From Rubneribacter badeniensis (lineage in GTDB: Bacteria > Actinomycetota > Coriobacteriia > Coriobacteriales > Eggerthellaceae), in assembly GCF_002899695.1 (NCBI RefSeq), contig NZ_PPEL01000013.1, positions 1 through 45,015 of the forward strand: a stretch of 45,015 nt of DNA. Direction: 5' to 3'. The position numbers were made by a program, and so were the translations under genes. The notes beneath the pieces were generated by a model, which did no database searches, was not told the DNA's origin, and saw only the letters and a list, made by a program, of their open reading frames with translations. This document shows, piece after piece, positions 33,271 to 40,586 of the stretch (its first letter is position 1; every line of letters begins with the position of its first letter).

Positions 33271-34989
33271 ATGCTGTCTGGTGATATGGAAAAACTGTAC
33301 CCTTCCGCCAAGACGCTCGTGAAAGAATGCGTCGCCAGCCGCCTTCATGGCCGGGATGCCAGCCTGTACGGCTTCTCGGACGAGGCGCGCGCGTGCGCCG
33401 AGCAGTACATGGGATGGACGGATCTCGCCAGCAATCCTCCGTATCCGCTTGAGAAGATCCAAGCGTTCGCCGACTCCATCATCGAGCAGGGGCTGAAAAC
33501 CGTCGTGCTCATTGGGCAGGGCGGCTCCACCCAGGCTCCGATGACCATCACGAAGTACAACAAGCCCGATTCGTCGAAGATCACGTTCAAGACGCTCGAC
33601 TCCGACTCTCCGGTGCGCGTGCGCGCCATTCTTGCCGAAGTGAAGCCCGAAACCACGCTTTTCATCATCTCCTCGAAAAGCGGCGGCACCATCGAGACGC
33701 GTCTGGCCCTGCGCGCCGTGCGCGACGCCGTGGCCGACCGCATCCCGCCCGAGGAGCTGGTCAAGCATTTGGTGGCCGTCACCGATCCCGGCTCCGACCT
33801 GGAGCGTCAGGCGCGCGAGGAGGGCTGGGGCGCGGTGTTCTCCGGCGAGCCGTCCGTGGGCGGGCGGTTCTCCGCCCTGTCGGTGTTCGGCTTGCTGCCG
33901 GCTGCGCTTGTGGGCGTCGATTTGCACGAGTTCATGGAGCATGCGGTGAACGCCGAGCGCCAATGCAGCGAGGACGCCATCGACAACCCGGCCATCGGCC
34001 TGGCCTCGTTTCTGTACGACAACTACCTGCAGGGCCGCAACAAGTTCTCGTTCCTCACGCAGAAGCGCGGCCGCGTGCTGGGTCTGTGGATCGAGCAGCT
34101 CGTGGCCGAAAGCCTGGGTAAGGACGGCCAGGGCATCCTGCCGAACATCGAGGTGGATTCGCTGCTGCTCACGAAAGATCCGGGAGATCGCAGCGTCATC
34201 GTGTACCAGACGCAGAACAACCTGTGGGACGAGCGCCGCAACTTCGAGATGAGCCTGTCCTACATCGATCCCACCATCCCGCGGGCGAACTTCAAGATCG
34301 ATTCGGTCATGGAGCTTGCCGAGCACTTCGTGATGTGGGAGTACGCCATCGCCATGTGCGGCTACCTCATGCGCGTGTGCCCGTTCGACCAGCCCGATGT
34401 GGCGTCGGCGAAGGCTGCGGTGCTCGACATCCTGCGTGACGGCCAGCCCGCGCCCGACTTCGTGCAAGACTTCCTTGGCGAGGTGAACATGGGGGAGGTG
34501 GAGGTGCGCCTGTCCCCGTGCTTCAAGGACTGCACGGACGTGTGCGGTGCGCTCCGGGCGCTTCTGGGCAGCATCCAGCCGGGGGATTTCTTCGCGCTCA
34601 ACGCGTTTCTGCCGTTCACCGGCGAGGGCCGACGCGAGGCGCTTGAGACGATCCGCCACGGCGTGGCCGACAAGCGCGGCGTGGTATCCTGCCTGGAAGT
34701 GGGGCCGCGCTACCTGCATTCGACGGGGCAGCTGCACAAGGGAGGCCCGAACTGCGGCGTGTTCCTCATCTTGTCGGCCGACGAGCTGAAGGACATCCCG
34801 CTTGGCCAAGAGGCTGAAAGCCTGGGGTCGCTTGCGAAGGCCCAGGCGTCGGGCGACCTCGTGACGCTGGCCGATCGCGGCCGCCGCTGCGTGCATCTGC
34901 ACCTGCCCGACAACTCGGGCGTGACGCTGCGCCAGCTGGCGGAGGCGATCATGGGCATCCTCGAAGAGCTTGAGGCGCCGACGCGCTAG
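33271..34989 (+). CDS. pgi: Glucose-6-phosphate isomerase
   Basis: The protein has 572 residues and interconverts glucose 6-phosphate and fructose 6-phosphate in the cytoplasm. Sugar-isomerase (SIS) motifs are visible: VVLIGQGGSTQAPMT, FIISSKSGGTIETRLALRAV (phosphate binding), VAVTDPGSDLE, and VGGRFSALSVFGLLPAALVG, which corresponds to the family signature. The sequence resembles the PGI half of the fused transaldolase/PGI proteins seen in some actinobacteria and cyanobacteria, but the transaldolase part is absent. AAAGAAGG precedes ATG 33271. It is monocistronic by spacing and probably works with the aldolase at 12.7 kb in sugar-phosphate metabolism. Confidence 0.9.
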   Translation: MLSGDMEKLYPSAKTLVKECVASRLHGRDASLYGFSDEARACAEQYMGWTDLASNPPYPLEKIQAFADSIIEQGLKTVVLIGQGGSTQAPMTITKYNKPDSSKITFKTLDSDSPVRVRAILAEVKPETTLFIISSKSGGTIETRLALRAVRDAVADRIPPEELVKHLVAVTDPGSDLERQAREEGWGAVFSGEPSVGGRFSALSVFGLLPAALVGVDLHEFMEHAVNAERQCSEDAIDNPAIGLASFLYDNYLQGRNKFSFLTQKRGRVLGLWIEQLVAESLGKDGQGILPNIEVDSLLLTKDPGDRSVIVYQTQNNLWDERRNFEMSLSYIDPTIPRANFKIDSVMELAEHFVMWEYAIAMCGYLMRVCPFDQPDVASAKAAVLDILRDGQPAPDFVQDFLGEVNMGEVEVRLSPCFKDCTDVCGALRALLGSIQPGDFFALNAFLPFTGEGRREALETIRHGVADKRGVVSCLEVGPRYLHSTGQLHKGGPNCGVFLILSADELKDIPLGQEAESLGSLAKAQASGDLVTLADRGRRCVHLHLPDNSGVTLRQLAEAIMGILEELEAPTR

Positions 34990-35021
34990 CGGCGATGCGA
35001 CGAGTGCGCTGCGGCGTAGAG

Positions 35022-35077
35022 GCGCGGCAGCTTGCGTGACGCGCGGCGGCTTGCGTGAAGCGCGTCGGCTTGCGGTG
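35022..35077. repeat. Three tandem 18-19-base repeats
   Basis: Units begin GCGCGGC(A/G)GCTTGCGTGA and run head to tail (35022-35040, 35041-35059, 35060-35077), with a partial fourth. They lie just after pgi and are noncoding. Confidence 0.65.
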
Positions 35078-35165
35078 GCGCGCGGCGGCCTGTTCGGCGA
35101 TTGCAGCGACAGCGGCGAAGCATCGGTGCCACGGCTCGGGGAGCCGTGTGAGAAACGAAGCGAGA

Positions 35166-35190
35166 AAGGGCGGCCTCGGAGGCCGCCCTT
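35166..35190. terminator. Hairpin between pgi and hypF
   Basis: AAGGGCGGCCTC and GAGGCCGCCCTT are perfect complements around one G. On the minus strand the stem runs into TTTCTCG; on the plus strand it lies 30 bases before hypF and has no T tract. Confidence 0.6.
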
Positions 35191-35219
35191 GCAGGTTGAA
35201 GGCGAAGCGGAGGCTCGGA

Positions 35220-38204
35220 ATGATCGAAGCGCTCGACATCCAGGTGAAGGGCATCGTGCAAGGGGTGGGCTTTCGCCCCTTCGTCTACCGCATGGCGAAG
35301 AAGTACCTGGTGAACGGCTGGGTACTCAACGCCGCCGATGGCGTGTTCGTCCACGCGGAAGGCGAAGGGAAGCTGCTCGACGAGTTCGTGCTCGAGTTGT
35401 CCGAGAATCCTCCGGCCGCCTCGCGTGTGGAGGAGGTCGCGCTTAAGGAGGTGCCGATCGAGGGTTTCGACTCGTTCGAGATCCGCTTTTCCGACGCCGC
35501 CGCCGTGGAGAAGACCACGCTCGTGTCGCCCGACCTTGCCACCTGCGACGATTGCGCGCGCGAACTGTTCAACCCCAACGACCGCCGCTTCCGCTATCCG
35601 TTCATCAACTGCACGAACTGCGGCCCGCGCTTCACCATCATCGAAAAGCTGCCCTACGATCGCGCCAGCACGTCCATGAAGGACTTCCCCCTGTGCGAGC
35701 GATGCGCCTCGGAGTACGGCGATCCACTCGACCGTCGCTTCCACGCCCAGCCCAACGCATGCTTTGCGTGCGGCCCGCAGGTGAGCTGGCGCGAGCACGA
35801 AGGCGGCGACGTGTCGGCGCCGCTCGGCCCGGTGTCCTGGGGCGCGACGCGCGAGGAGAGCGACGCGATTTTTGCGCGCGCCGCGAGGCTGCTGGCAGAG
35901 GGCGGCATCGTGGCGATGAAGGGGCTTGGCGGCTTCCACCTCGTGTGCGATGCGAACAACCCCGAGGCGGTGGCGAAGCTGCGCGCGCGCAAGCGGCGCG
36001 AGGGCAAGGCGTTCGCCGTGATGGCCGCCTCGGTCGACGACGCGCGCCAGGTGTGCGAGGTGGGCGACGAGGAGGCCGGCGTGCTCGCGGGGCCGCAGCG
36101 GCCCATCGTGCTCATGCGCAAGCGGCCGGACGCGACGTTCGCCCCCGGCCTTGCCGACCGTCTGCCGGAGCTGGGCGTCATGCTGCCCTACACGCCGATG
36201 CAGCACCTGCTCCTGCACGACTTCGCCGATGTGACGAAGGCGGCGAAGGCGCGGGGGTGCGGTCACATTCCGCTGCTCGTGATGACTTCGGGGAACCTGC
36301 ACGACGAGCCCATCGTCATCGACGACGAGGACGCCTACGAGAAGCTGTTCGACGTCGCCGACGCGTTCCTCGGCCACAACCGCGCCATCCGCACGCGCTA
36401 CGACGACTCGGTCGTTCGCGTCATCGCCGCCGGCAGCGCGGGGAAGGCCGTGCAGTTCATCCGTCGTGCCCGCGGCTACGCGCCTTTGCCTATCTCACTG
36501 GCTAGTCAGCCAGCGGAACGGGCCGACGCTGCGGAAACCCTCGCTGACGTTGGTGGACCTGCGACCGCGGCGCGCCGACACTCCGTGTTCGCCGCAGGGT
36601 CCGAGCAGAAGAACACGTTCACGCTCACGCGCGATGCCGAGGCGTTCGTGTCGCAGCACATCGGCGACATGGAAAACGCCGAGACGTACGACGCGTGGCT
36701 TGCGGCCAAGAGCCGCTACGAGGCGTTGTTCGAGATCGCACCCACCCTGCTCGCTTGCGACCTGCATCCCGAGTACCTTGCGTCGAAGTGGGCGCGCGAG
36801 CGCAGCCGCGCGTGCGGTCTGCCGCTTGCGGAGGTGCAGCATCACCATGCGCACATCGCCGCCGTTTTGGGCGAGCACGGACTGGAAGGGCCGGTGTGCG
36901 GCATCGCGTTCGACGGAACGGGCTACGGAGCGGACGGCGCCATCTGGGGCGGGGAAGTGCTGCTGGCGAATCGCGCGGCGTTCGAGCGGTTCGCGAACTT
37001 CGCCTACGTGCCCATGCCCGGCGGCGCGGCCGCGGTGCGGTATCCGCTGCGCATGGCCTACGGCGCGCTGTGGGCGTTCGACCTGCTCGACCATCCCGGC
37101 GCAGCGCGCGCGCTTGAGGCGCTTGGCGAACAGGCTGCCGTGTGCGAGCAGATGATCGAGCACGGCATCAACACCCCCCAAACCTCGTCGGTCGGTCGCC
37201 TGTTCGACGCGGCCAGCGCGCTCCTCGGCATTTGCACCGCCCCCGCCTACGAAGGTGAGCCCGCCATCCTCCTGGAAGCGGCCATCGACGCTGCCGAGCT
37301 TGACGGCGCGCCCCCCTCCGATTCGGTTGCTGCTTCGTTTGCCGCTTCGTCCACCCGTTGCGTCGCAGGGGGTTTCGACGCCGAACGAACGAATGTTTCA
37401 CGTGAAACATGTTCCGCGGAACAGGAGAAATTCGCAGGTCAGGAGAAGCTTACAGGTCGGGAAGAATCCGCAGGACGAGAGGAATTTGCGGGTTGGGAAG
37501 GATCCGCGGGTCAGGAGGGGCTTGCGGATCGGGAAGAATCTGCGAGTTGGAAGGAGCTTGCGGATCGGGAAGGATCTGCGGCGCAGGAGAAGCTTGCGTG
37601 TTGGAAGGTGCCCGCTGGACAGGGTGAATCCGCAGGTCGGGAAGAATCTGCCGGCCAGGAGGAGTTCGCTGAGCAGGAGGAATCCGCGGGTTGGAAATCC
37701 GCTGGGCAAGGGGAGTCCGCGGATCGGGAGATGCCCGTAAGTCAGGGAGAATCCTCAGGTTGGGAGGAAAGCGACGATGCCGCCGCAGCCGAGCGCTACG
37801 CCATCGCCGTCCTCAAGAACACCGCCACCTCTTCGAGCACCGCGCAGGACACGTCCGTCGTTCTGTTCGACGCGGCCCCTTGCTTCCGCGCGCTGCTCGA
37901 CGACGTGGTGGCCGGTGTGCCCGTTTCCGTCATAGCCCGCCGTTTCCATGATGCGTTTGTCCAGGCCGTCGTCACGGCAGCCGAGCTTGCGCGCGCCCTG
38001 TACGGCATCAAGGCGGTGGCGCTTTCCGGTGGCGTGTTCATGAACCGCTACCTCGTCGAACATGCGCTCGCCGCGCTCGAGGCGGCAGGATTCACGGTGG
38101 CCGTCAATCGCGATTTGCCGCCCAACGACGGCTGCGTTTCGTTCGGGCAAGCTGTGGTAGCATGGGCTGCGAATGAAGAGGGCGTCGCCGAGGGCGACGT
38201 GTAA
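35220..38204 (+). CDS. hypF: Carbamoyltransferase HypF, with a large repetitive insertion
   Basis: The protein has 994 residues against about 750 usual. HypF makes carbamoyl-adenylate from carbamoyl phosphate and passes the group to HypE to form the cyanide ligands of NiFe hydrogenases. Domains in order: acylphosphatase (VKGIVQGVGFRPFVYRMA, 1-90), two CxxC zinc-finger pairs (CDDCARELF, NCTNCGPRF, CERCASEYG, CFACGP, 105-190), YrdC-like (MKGLGGFHLVCDANNPEAV), and Kae1-like (VQHHHAHIAAVLGEHGLEGP, GIAFDGTGYGADGAIWGGE, ALSGGVFMNRYL). Two insertions stand out: about 25 residues near 425 (ASQPAERADAAETLADVGGP) and about 150 residues near 705-855. The second contains a parS site (coding VSRET) and a six-residue minisatellite. 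Both lie within the Kae1-like half at likely surface loops, so activity may survive. GGAGG precedes ATG 35220; hypC follows by 46 bases. Confidence 0.93.
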   Translation: MIEALDIQVKGIVQGVGFRPFVYRMAKKYLVNGWVLNAADGVFVHAEGEGKLLDEFVLELSENPPAASRVEEVALKEVPIEGFDSFEIRFSDAAAVEKTTLVSPDLATCDDCARELFNPNDRRFRYPFINCTNCGPRFTIIEKLPYDRASTSMKDFPLCERCASEYGDPLDRRFHAQPNACFACGPQVSWREHEGGDVSAPLGPVSWGATREESDAIFARAARLLAEGGIVAMKGLGGFHLVCDANNPEAVAKLRARKRREGKAFAVMAASVDDARQVCEVGDEEAGVLAGPQRPIVLMRKRPDATFAPGLADRLPELGVMLPYTPMQHLLLHDFADVTKAAKARGCGHIPLLVMTSGNLHDEPIVIDDEDAYEKLFDVADAFLGHNRAIRTRYDDSVVRVIAAGSAGKAVQFIRRARGYAPLPISLASQPAERADAAETLADVGGPATAARRHSVFAAGSEQKNTFTLTRDAEAFVSQHIGDMENAETYDAWLAAKSRYEALFEIAPTLLACDLHPEYLASKWARERSRACGLPLAEVQHHHAHIAAVLGEHGLEGPVCGIAFDGTGYGADGAIWGGEVLLANRAAFERFANFAYVPMPGGAAAVRYPLRMAYGALWAFDLLDHPGAARALEALGEQAAVCEQMIEHGINTPQTSSVGRLFDAASALLGICTAPAYEGEPAILLEAAIDAAELDGAPPSDSVAASFAASSTRCVAGGFDAERTNVSRETCSAEQEKFAGQEKLTGREESAGREEFAGWEGSAGQEGLADREESASWKELADREGSAAQEKLACWKVPAGQGESAGREESAGQEEFAEQEESAGWKSAGQGESADREMPVSQGESSGWEESDDAAAAERYAIAVLKNTATSSSTAQDTSVVLFDAAPCFRALLDDVVAGVPVSVIARRFHDAFVQAVVTAAELARALYGIKAVALSGGVFMNRYLVEHALAALEAAGFTVAVNRDLPPNDGCVSFGQAVVAWAANEEGVAEGDV
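37394..37409. promoter_or_regulatory. parS: parS site 3, inside hypF
   Basis: A perfect TGTTTCACGTGAAACA within the coding sequence, read as NVSRETC. It overlaps the 14-bp palindrome TGTTCCGCGGAACA (37410-37423) end to end and stands immediately before the hypF minisatellite. Confidence 0.9.
37422..37778 (+). repeat. 18-bp (6-codon) minisatellite in hypF, about 20 units
   Basis: Units follow [Q/R/W]-[E/K]-[E/K/G]-[S/F/L]-A-[G/D]: QEKFAG, QEKLTG, REESAG, REEFAG, WEGSAG, QEGLAD and so on to WEESDD. One unit (WKSAG) is a codon short. The first base of the unit is C or T (CAG/CGG/TGG), and all length changes seen are multiples of three, so the frame is kept. Confidence 0.9.
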
Positions 38205-38250
38205 GGCGCGCCTGCGAAGCCGCACTGCGATACGAAAGAAGGCATGAACC

Positions 38251-38508
38251 ATGTGCTTGGCCATACCCGCGAAGATCATCGAGATGAAAGACGACCGCTT
38301 GGCGACCGTCGACATCCTCGGCGTCACCCGCGACATCGCGCTCGACCTCACGCCGCAGGCCGGCGTGGGCGATTTCGTGTTGGTGCACGCCGGATTCGCC
38401 ATCGAGGTAGTGGATCCCGACTACGCGCAGGAGACGATCGACCTCATAGCGCAGATCCCCGAATTGGCGGCCGACGAGATGCCCATCAGCGAGGAGACGG
38501 CCCGATGA
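38251..38508 (+). CDS. hypC: Hydrogenase maturation chaperone HypC
   Basis: The protein has 85 residues, normal for the family. It begins MCLAIPAKI, the signature in which Cys2 (exposed after Met removal) binds the Fe(CN)2CO precursor together with HypD and later docks to the hydrogenase large subunit. The rest folds as a small OB-like barrel (VDILGVTRDIALDL, VGDFVLVHAGFAIEVVD). AGAAGG precedes the start. Its stop overlaps the hypD start in an ATGA, so HypC and HypD, which form a complex, are translationally coupled. Confidence 0.96.
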   Translation: MCLAIPAKIIEMKDDRLATVDILGVTRDIALDLTPQAGVGDFVLVHAGFAIEVVDPDYAQETIDLIAQIPELAADEMPISEETAR

Positions 38509-40007
38509 GCGCGGCAGGGTCTGGCGAGGACGCGCGGTGCGCGCGTGCGGAAGAGGCGTCAGAGGTCGAAACGGGAACAGATGTTTCACGTGAAACATCT
38601 GCCGTCTGCAGTGCTGTCGGTGCTGATACTGTAGCCACCGCCCACGCTGCCGAAGCCGACGTCATTGCCCATGCGGCCGTGGCCAGCACCGTGGTCGCCG
38701 CCACTGCCGCTGACTACGGTGCCGCCCCTCATTCCGTTTCTGTAGCTGGCACCGCCGCCCACGCTGCCGCAGCCGGCGCCACTGCCGCTCGCGCCGCCGC
38801 GGCCGACATTGCTGCCGCAGCCGGCACCGCTGCTGCAACCACCGCAGCCGACACCGCTACCGCGACCTCTATCGCAGCCCCCGTTCCCCTGCACGAGGCG
38901 CGCACGGTGGACGCCGCCGAGATGCAGCGGGAGCTGGCGGCGTTCAAGGATCCGCAGCTGGCGCGCGGCCTCATCGAATCCATCGGCAAGCTGGCCCCCG
39001 CGGGCGGCGCCACGCTCATGGAGGTGTGCGGCACGCACACCGTGGCCATCGCGCGCAACGGCATCCGCAACCTCATGCCGCCGGGCACGCGCTTGGCGAG
39101 CGGCCCCGGCTGCCCCGTGTGCGTGACCTCGAACCGCGACATTGACACGGTCATCGCCCTCGCACGCATCCCGAACGTCACCATCGCCACGTTCGGCGAC
39201 ATGACGCGCGTGCCGGGTTCCACCTCGAGCCTGCTGAAGGAGCAGGCGGCCGGCCGCAGCGTGCAGATCGTGTACTCGCCGCTGGACGCGCTTGCGTTGG
39301 CCGCCCAGCGCCCAGAGCGCGAGATCGTGTTCGTGGGCGTGGGCTTTGAAACCACCACGCCGCTTGTGGCGATGGCCATCAAGCGCGCCGCCGCAGCCGA
39401 TCTGAAGAACTTCACCGTGTTCGCCGCGCACAAGAACATGCCGGGCGCGCTGGAGGCCATCATCAACGACCCGCAGCTGAAGCTGGACGCGCTTATCCTG
39501 CCCGGCCATGTGAGCACCATCATCGGCGCCGCGCCGTACGAGTTCCTAGCGAAGAAGTACGGCATTCCCGGCGTGATCACGGGTTTCGAGCCGGTGGACG
39601 TGCTGCAGGGCATCGCGATGATCATGCGCCAGCTGCACGAGGGCCGCGCCGAGATCGAGATCGCCTACGCGCGCGGCGTCATGCCGCAGGGCAATCCCAC
39701 CGCGCTGGCCGCCATCGACGAGGTATTCGAGACGTGCCCCGCCATCTGGCGCGGCCTCGGGCGCATCGATGGCTCGGGCTACCGCATCCGCGAGGAGTTC
39801 TCGCGCTTCGACGCCGTGCGCCACTTCCAGCCCGACGTGGAGCCCACGCAGGACCCGAAGGGCTGCCGCTGCGGCGACGTGCTGCGCGGCATCATGGCGC
39901 CGAGCGACTGCCCGCTCTTCCGCACGGTATGCACGCCGGAGAACCCGGTGGGCCCCTGCATGGTGTCTTCCGAGGGCAGCTGCGCCGCATACTACCGCTA
40001 TTACTAA
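38505..40007 (+). CDS. hypD: Hydrogenase maturation protein HypD, with a 145-residue N-terminal extension
   Basis: The protein has 500 residues; the family is about 350-380. HypD carries a [4Fe-4S] cluster and assembles the Fe(CN)2CO unit with HypC. The core starts near residue 148 (DPQLARGLIESI) and shows MEVCGTHTVAIARNGIR, ASGPGCPVCVT, FGDMTRVPGS, GVGFETTTPLVAMAI and the C-terminal cysteines GCRCGDVLRGIMAPSDCPLF and CTPENPVGPCM. The extension before it is Ala/Thr-rich and low in complexity, and contains a parS site read as DVSRETS at residues 26-32. The ATG overlaps the hypC stop, which supports the long form; a shorter product from a GTG/ATG nearer residue 140 (for example the Met of AAEMQREL) is possible. 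Confidence 0.93.
   Translation: MSAAGSGEDARCARAEEASEVETGTDVSRETSAVCSAVGADTVATAHAAEADVIAHAAVASTVVAATAADYGAAPHSVSVAGTAAHAAAAGATAARAAAADIAAAAGTAAATTAADTATATSIAAPVPLHEARTVDAAEMQRELAAFKDPQLARGLIESIGKLAPAGGATLMEVCGTHTVAIARNGIRNLMPPGTRLASGPGCPVCVTSNRDIDTVIALARIPNVTIATFGDMTRVPGSTSSLLKEQAAGRSVQIVYSPLDALALAAQRPEREIVFVGVGFETTTPLVAMAIKRAAAADLKNFTVFAAHKNMPGALEAIINDPQLKLDALILPGHVSTIIGAAPYEFLAKKYGIPGVITGFEPVDVLQGIAMIMRQLHEGRAEIEIAYARGVMPQGNPTALAAIDEVFETCPAIWRGLGRIDGSGYRIREEFSRFDAVRHFQPDVEPTQDPKGCRCGDVLRGIMAPSDCPLFRTVCTPENPVGPCMVSSEGSCAAYYRYY
38582..38597. promoter_or_regulatory. parS: parS site 4, inside the hypD extension
   Basis: A perfect 16-base parS; the palindrome extends to 24 bases (38578-38601). 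It lies 77 bases into hypD, in the part that other HypD proteins lack. Confidence 0.9.
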
Positions 40008-40487
40008 AGTAGGGGCGCGCGAAGGGGTTCGAGCGAAGAGCGCGAAAGGGCACCTGCCTCCACTGCGTCGCTGATGCTGGCGTTGATGGATGCGAATAGG
40101 GGCTCGAGCAAAGGGTGCGAAAAAAGAGAGACCAAAAGGCTGGTTCTCGGATCGGATCGGATCGGGCTATCCGCGACGGAGCGGGGGATCCGGTGGGAGA
40201 GTCCTCGCATCCCGCCATTGCGCGCCTTGCGTTTCGCGTTCGCGCGCTTCGTTTGCTTTGCGCTCTGCGCTTCAAACCGTGCCTTCTTCTTCCGCGAGCA
40301 ACTTTTCACGGATGTTTCACGTGAAACATCCGTTTCGCGTGGCTGCGTCGCCGCCGTCCCCTCGCTTTCCTTGCCTCTCCGCTCGCATTCTCCCGTCCCG
40401 TCTTTTGGTTACGCCATCATGACGCGAGCAAGCAAGCGACGAAAACAACCGCGCCGGAAGCGCGCATCAGAAGCGCGCGCAGTGAAA
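40008..40487. other. Intergenic region between hypD and flavoprotein 2
   Basis: No gene is supported on either strand. It holds parS site 5 at 40313. The convergent genes on either side end here. Confidence 0.6.
40313..40328. promoter_or_regulatory. parS: parS site 5, downstream of hypD
   Basis: A perfect parS; the palindrome extends to 26 bases (40308-40333), the longest of the five in the window. Confidence 0.92.
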
Positions 40488-40514
40488 ACGGGCCGAAGCA
40501 TTGCTTCGGCCCGT
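40488..40514 (-). terminator. Terminator of flavoprotein gene 2
   Basis: ACGGGCCGAAGCA and TGCTTCGGCCCGT are perfect complements around one base. On the minus strand the stem leads into CGTTTTCAC, 72 bases after the stop at 40587. Confidence 0.8.
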
Positions 40515-40586
40515 CGTGCTGAGAAGCGCCGCCGAGGGAGGGGAAGGCGGCGCGGTGTCGTTGCCGGTTGTCGATGCGCCGCAGCG

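Noticed and set aside
37422-37778. CRISPR array
   Set aside because: The repeats are contiguous 18-mers in frame within hypF with no unique spacers; there are no cas genes.
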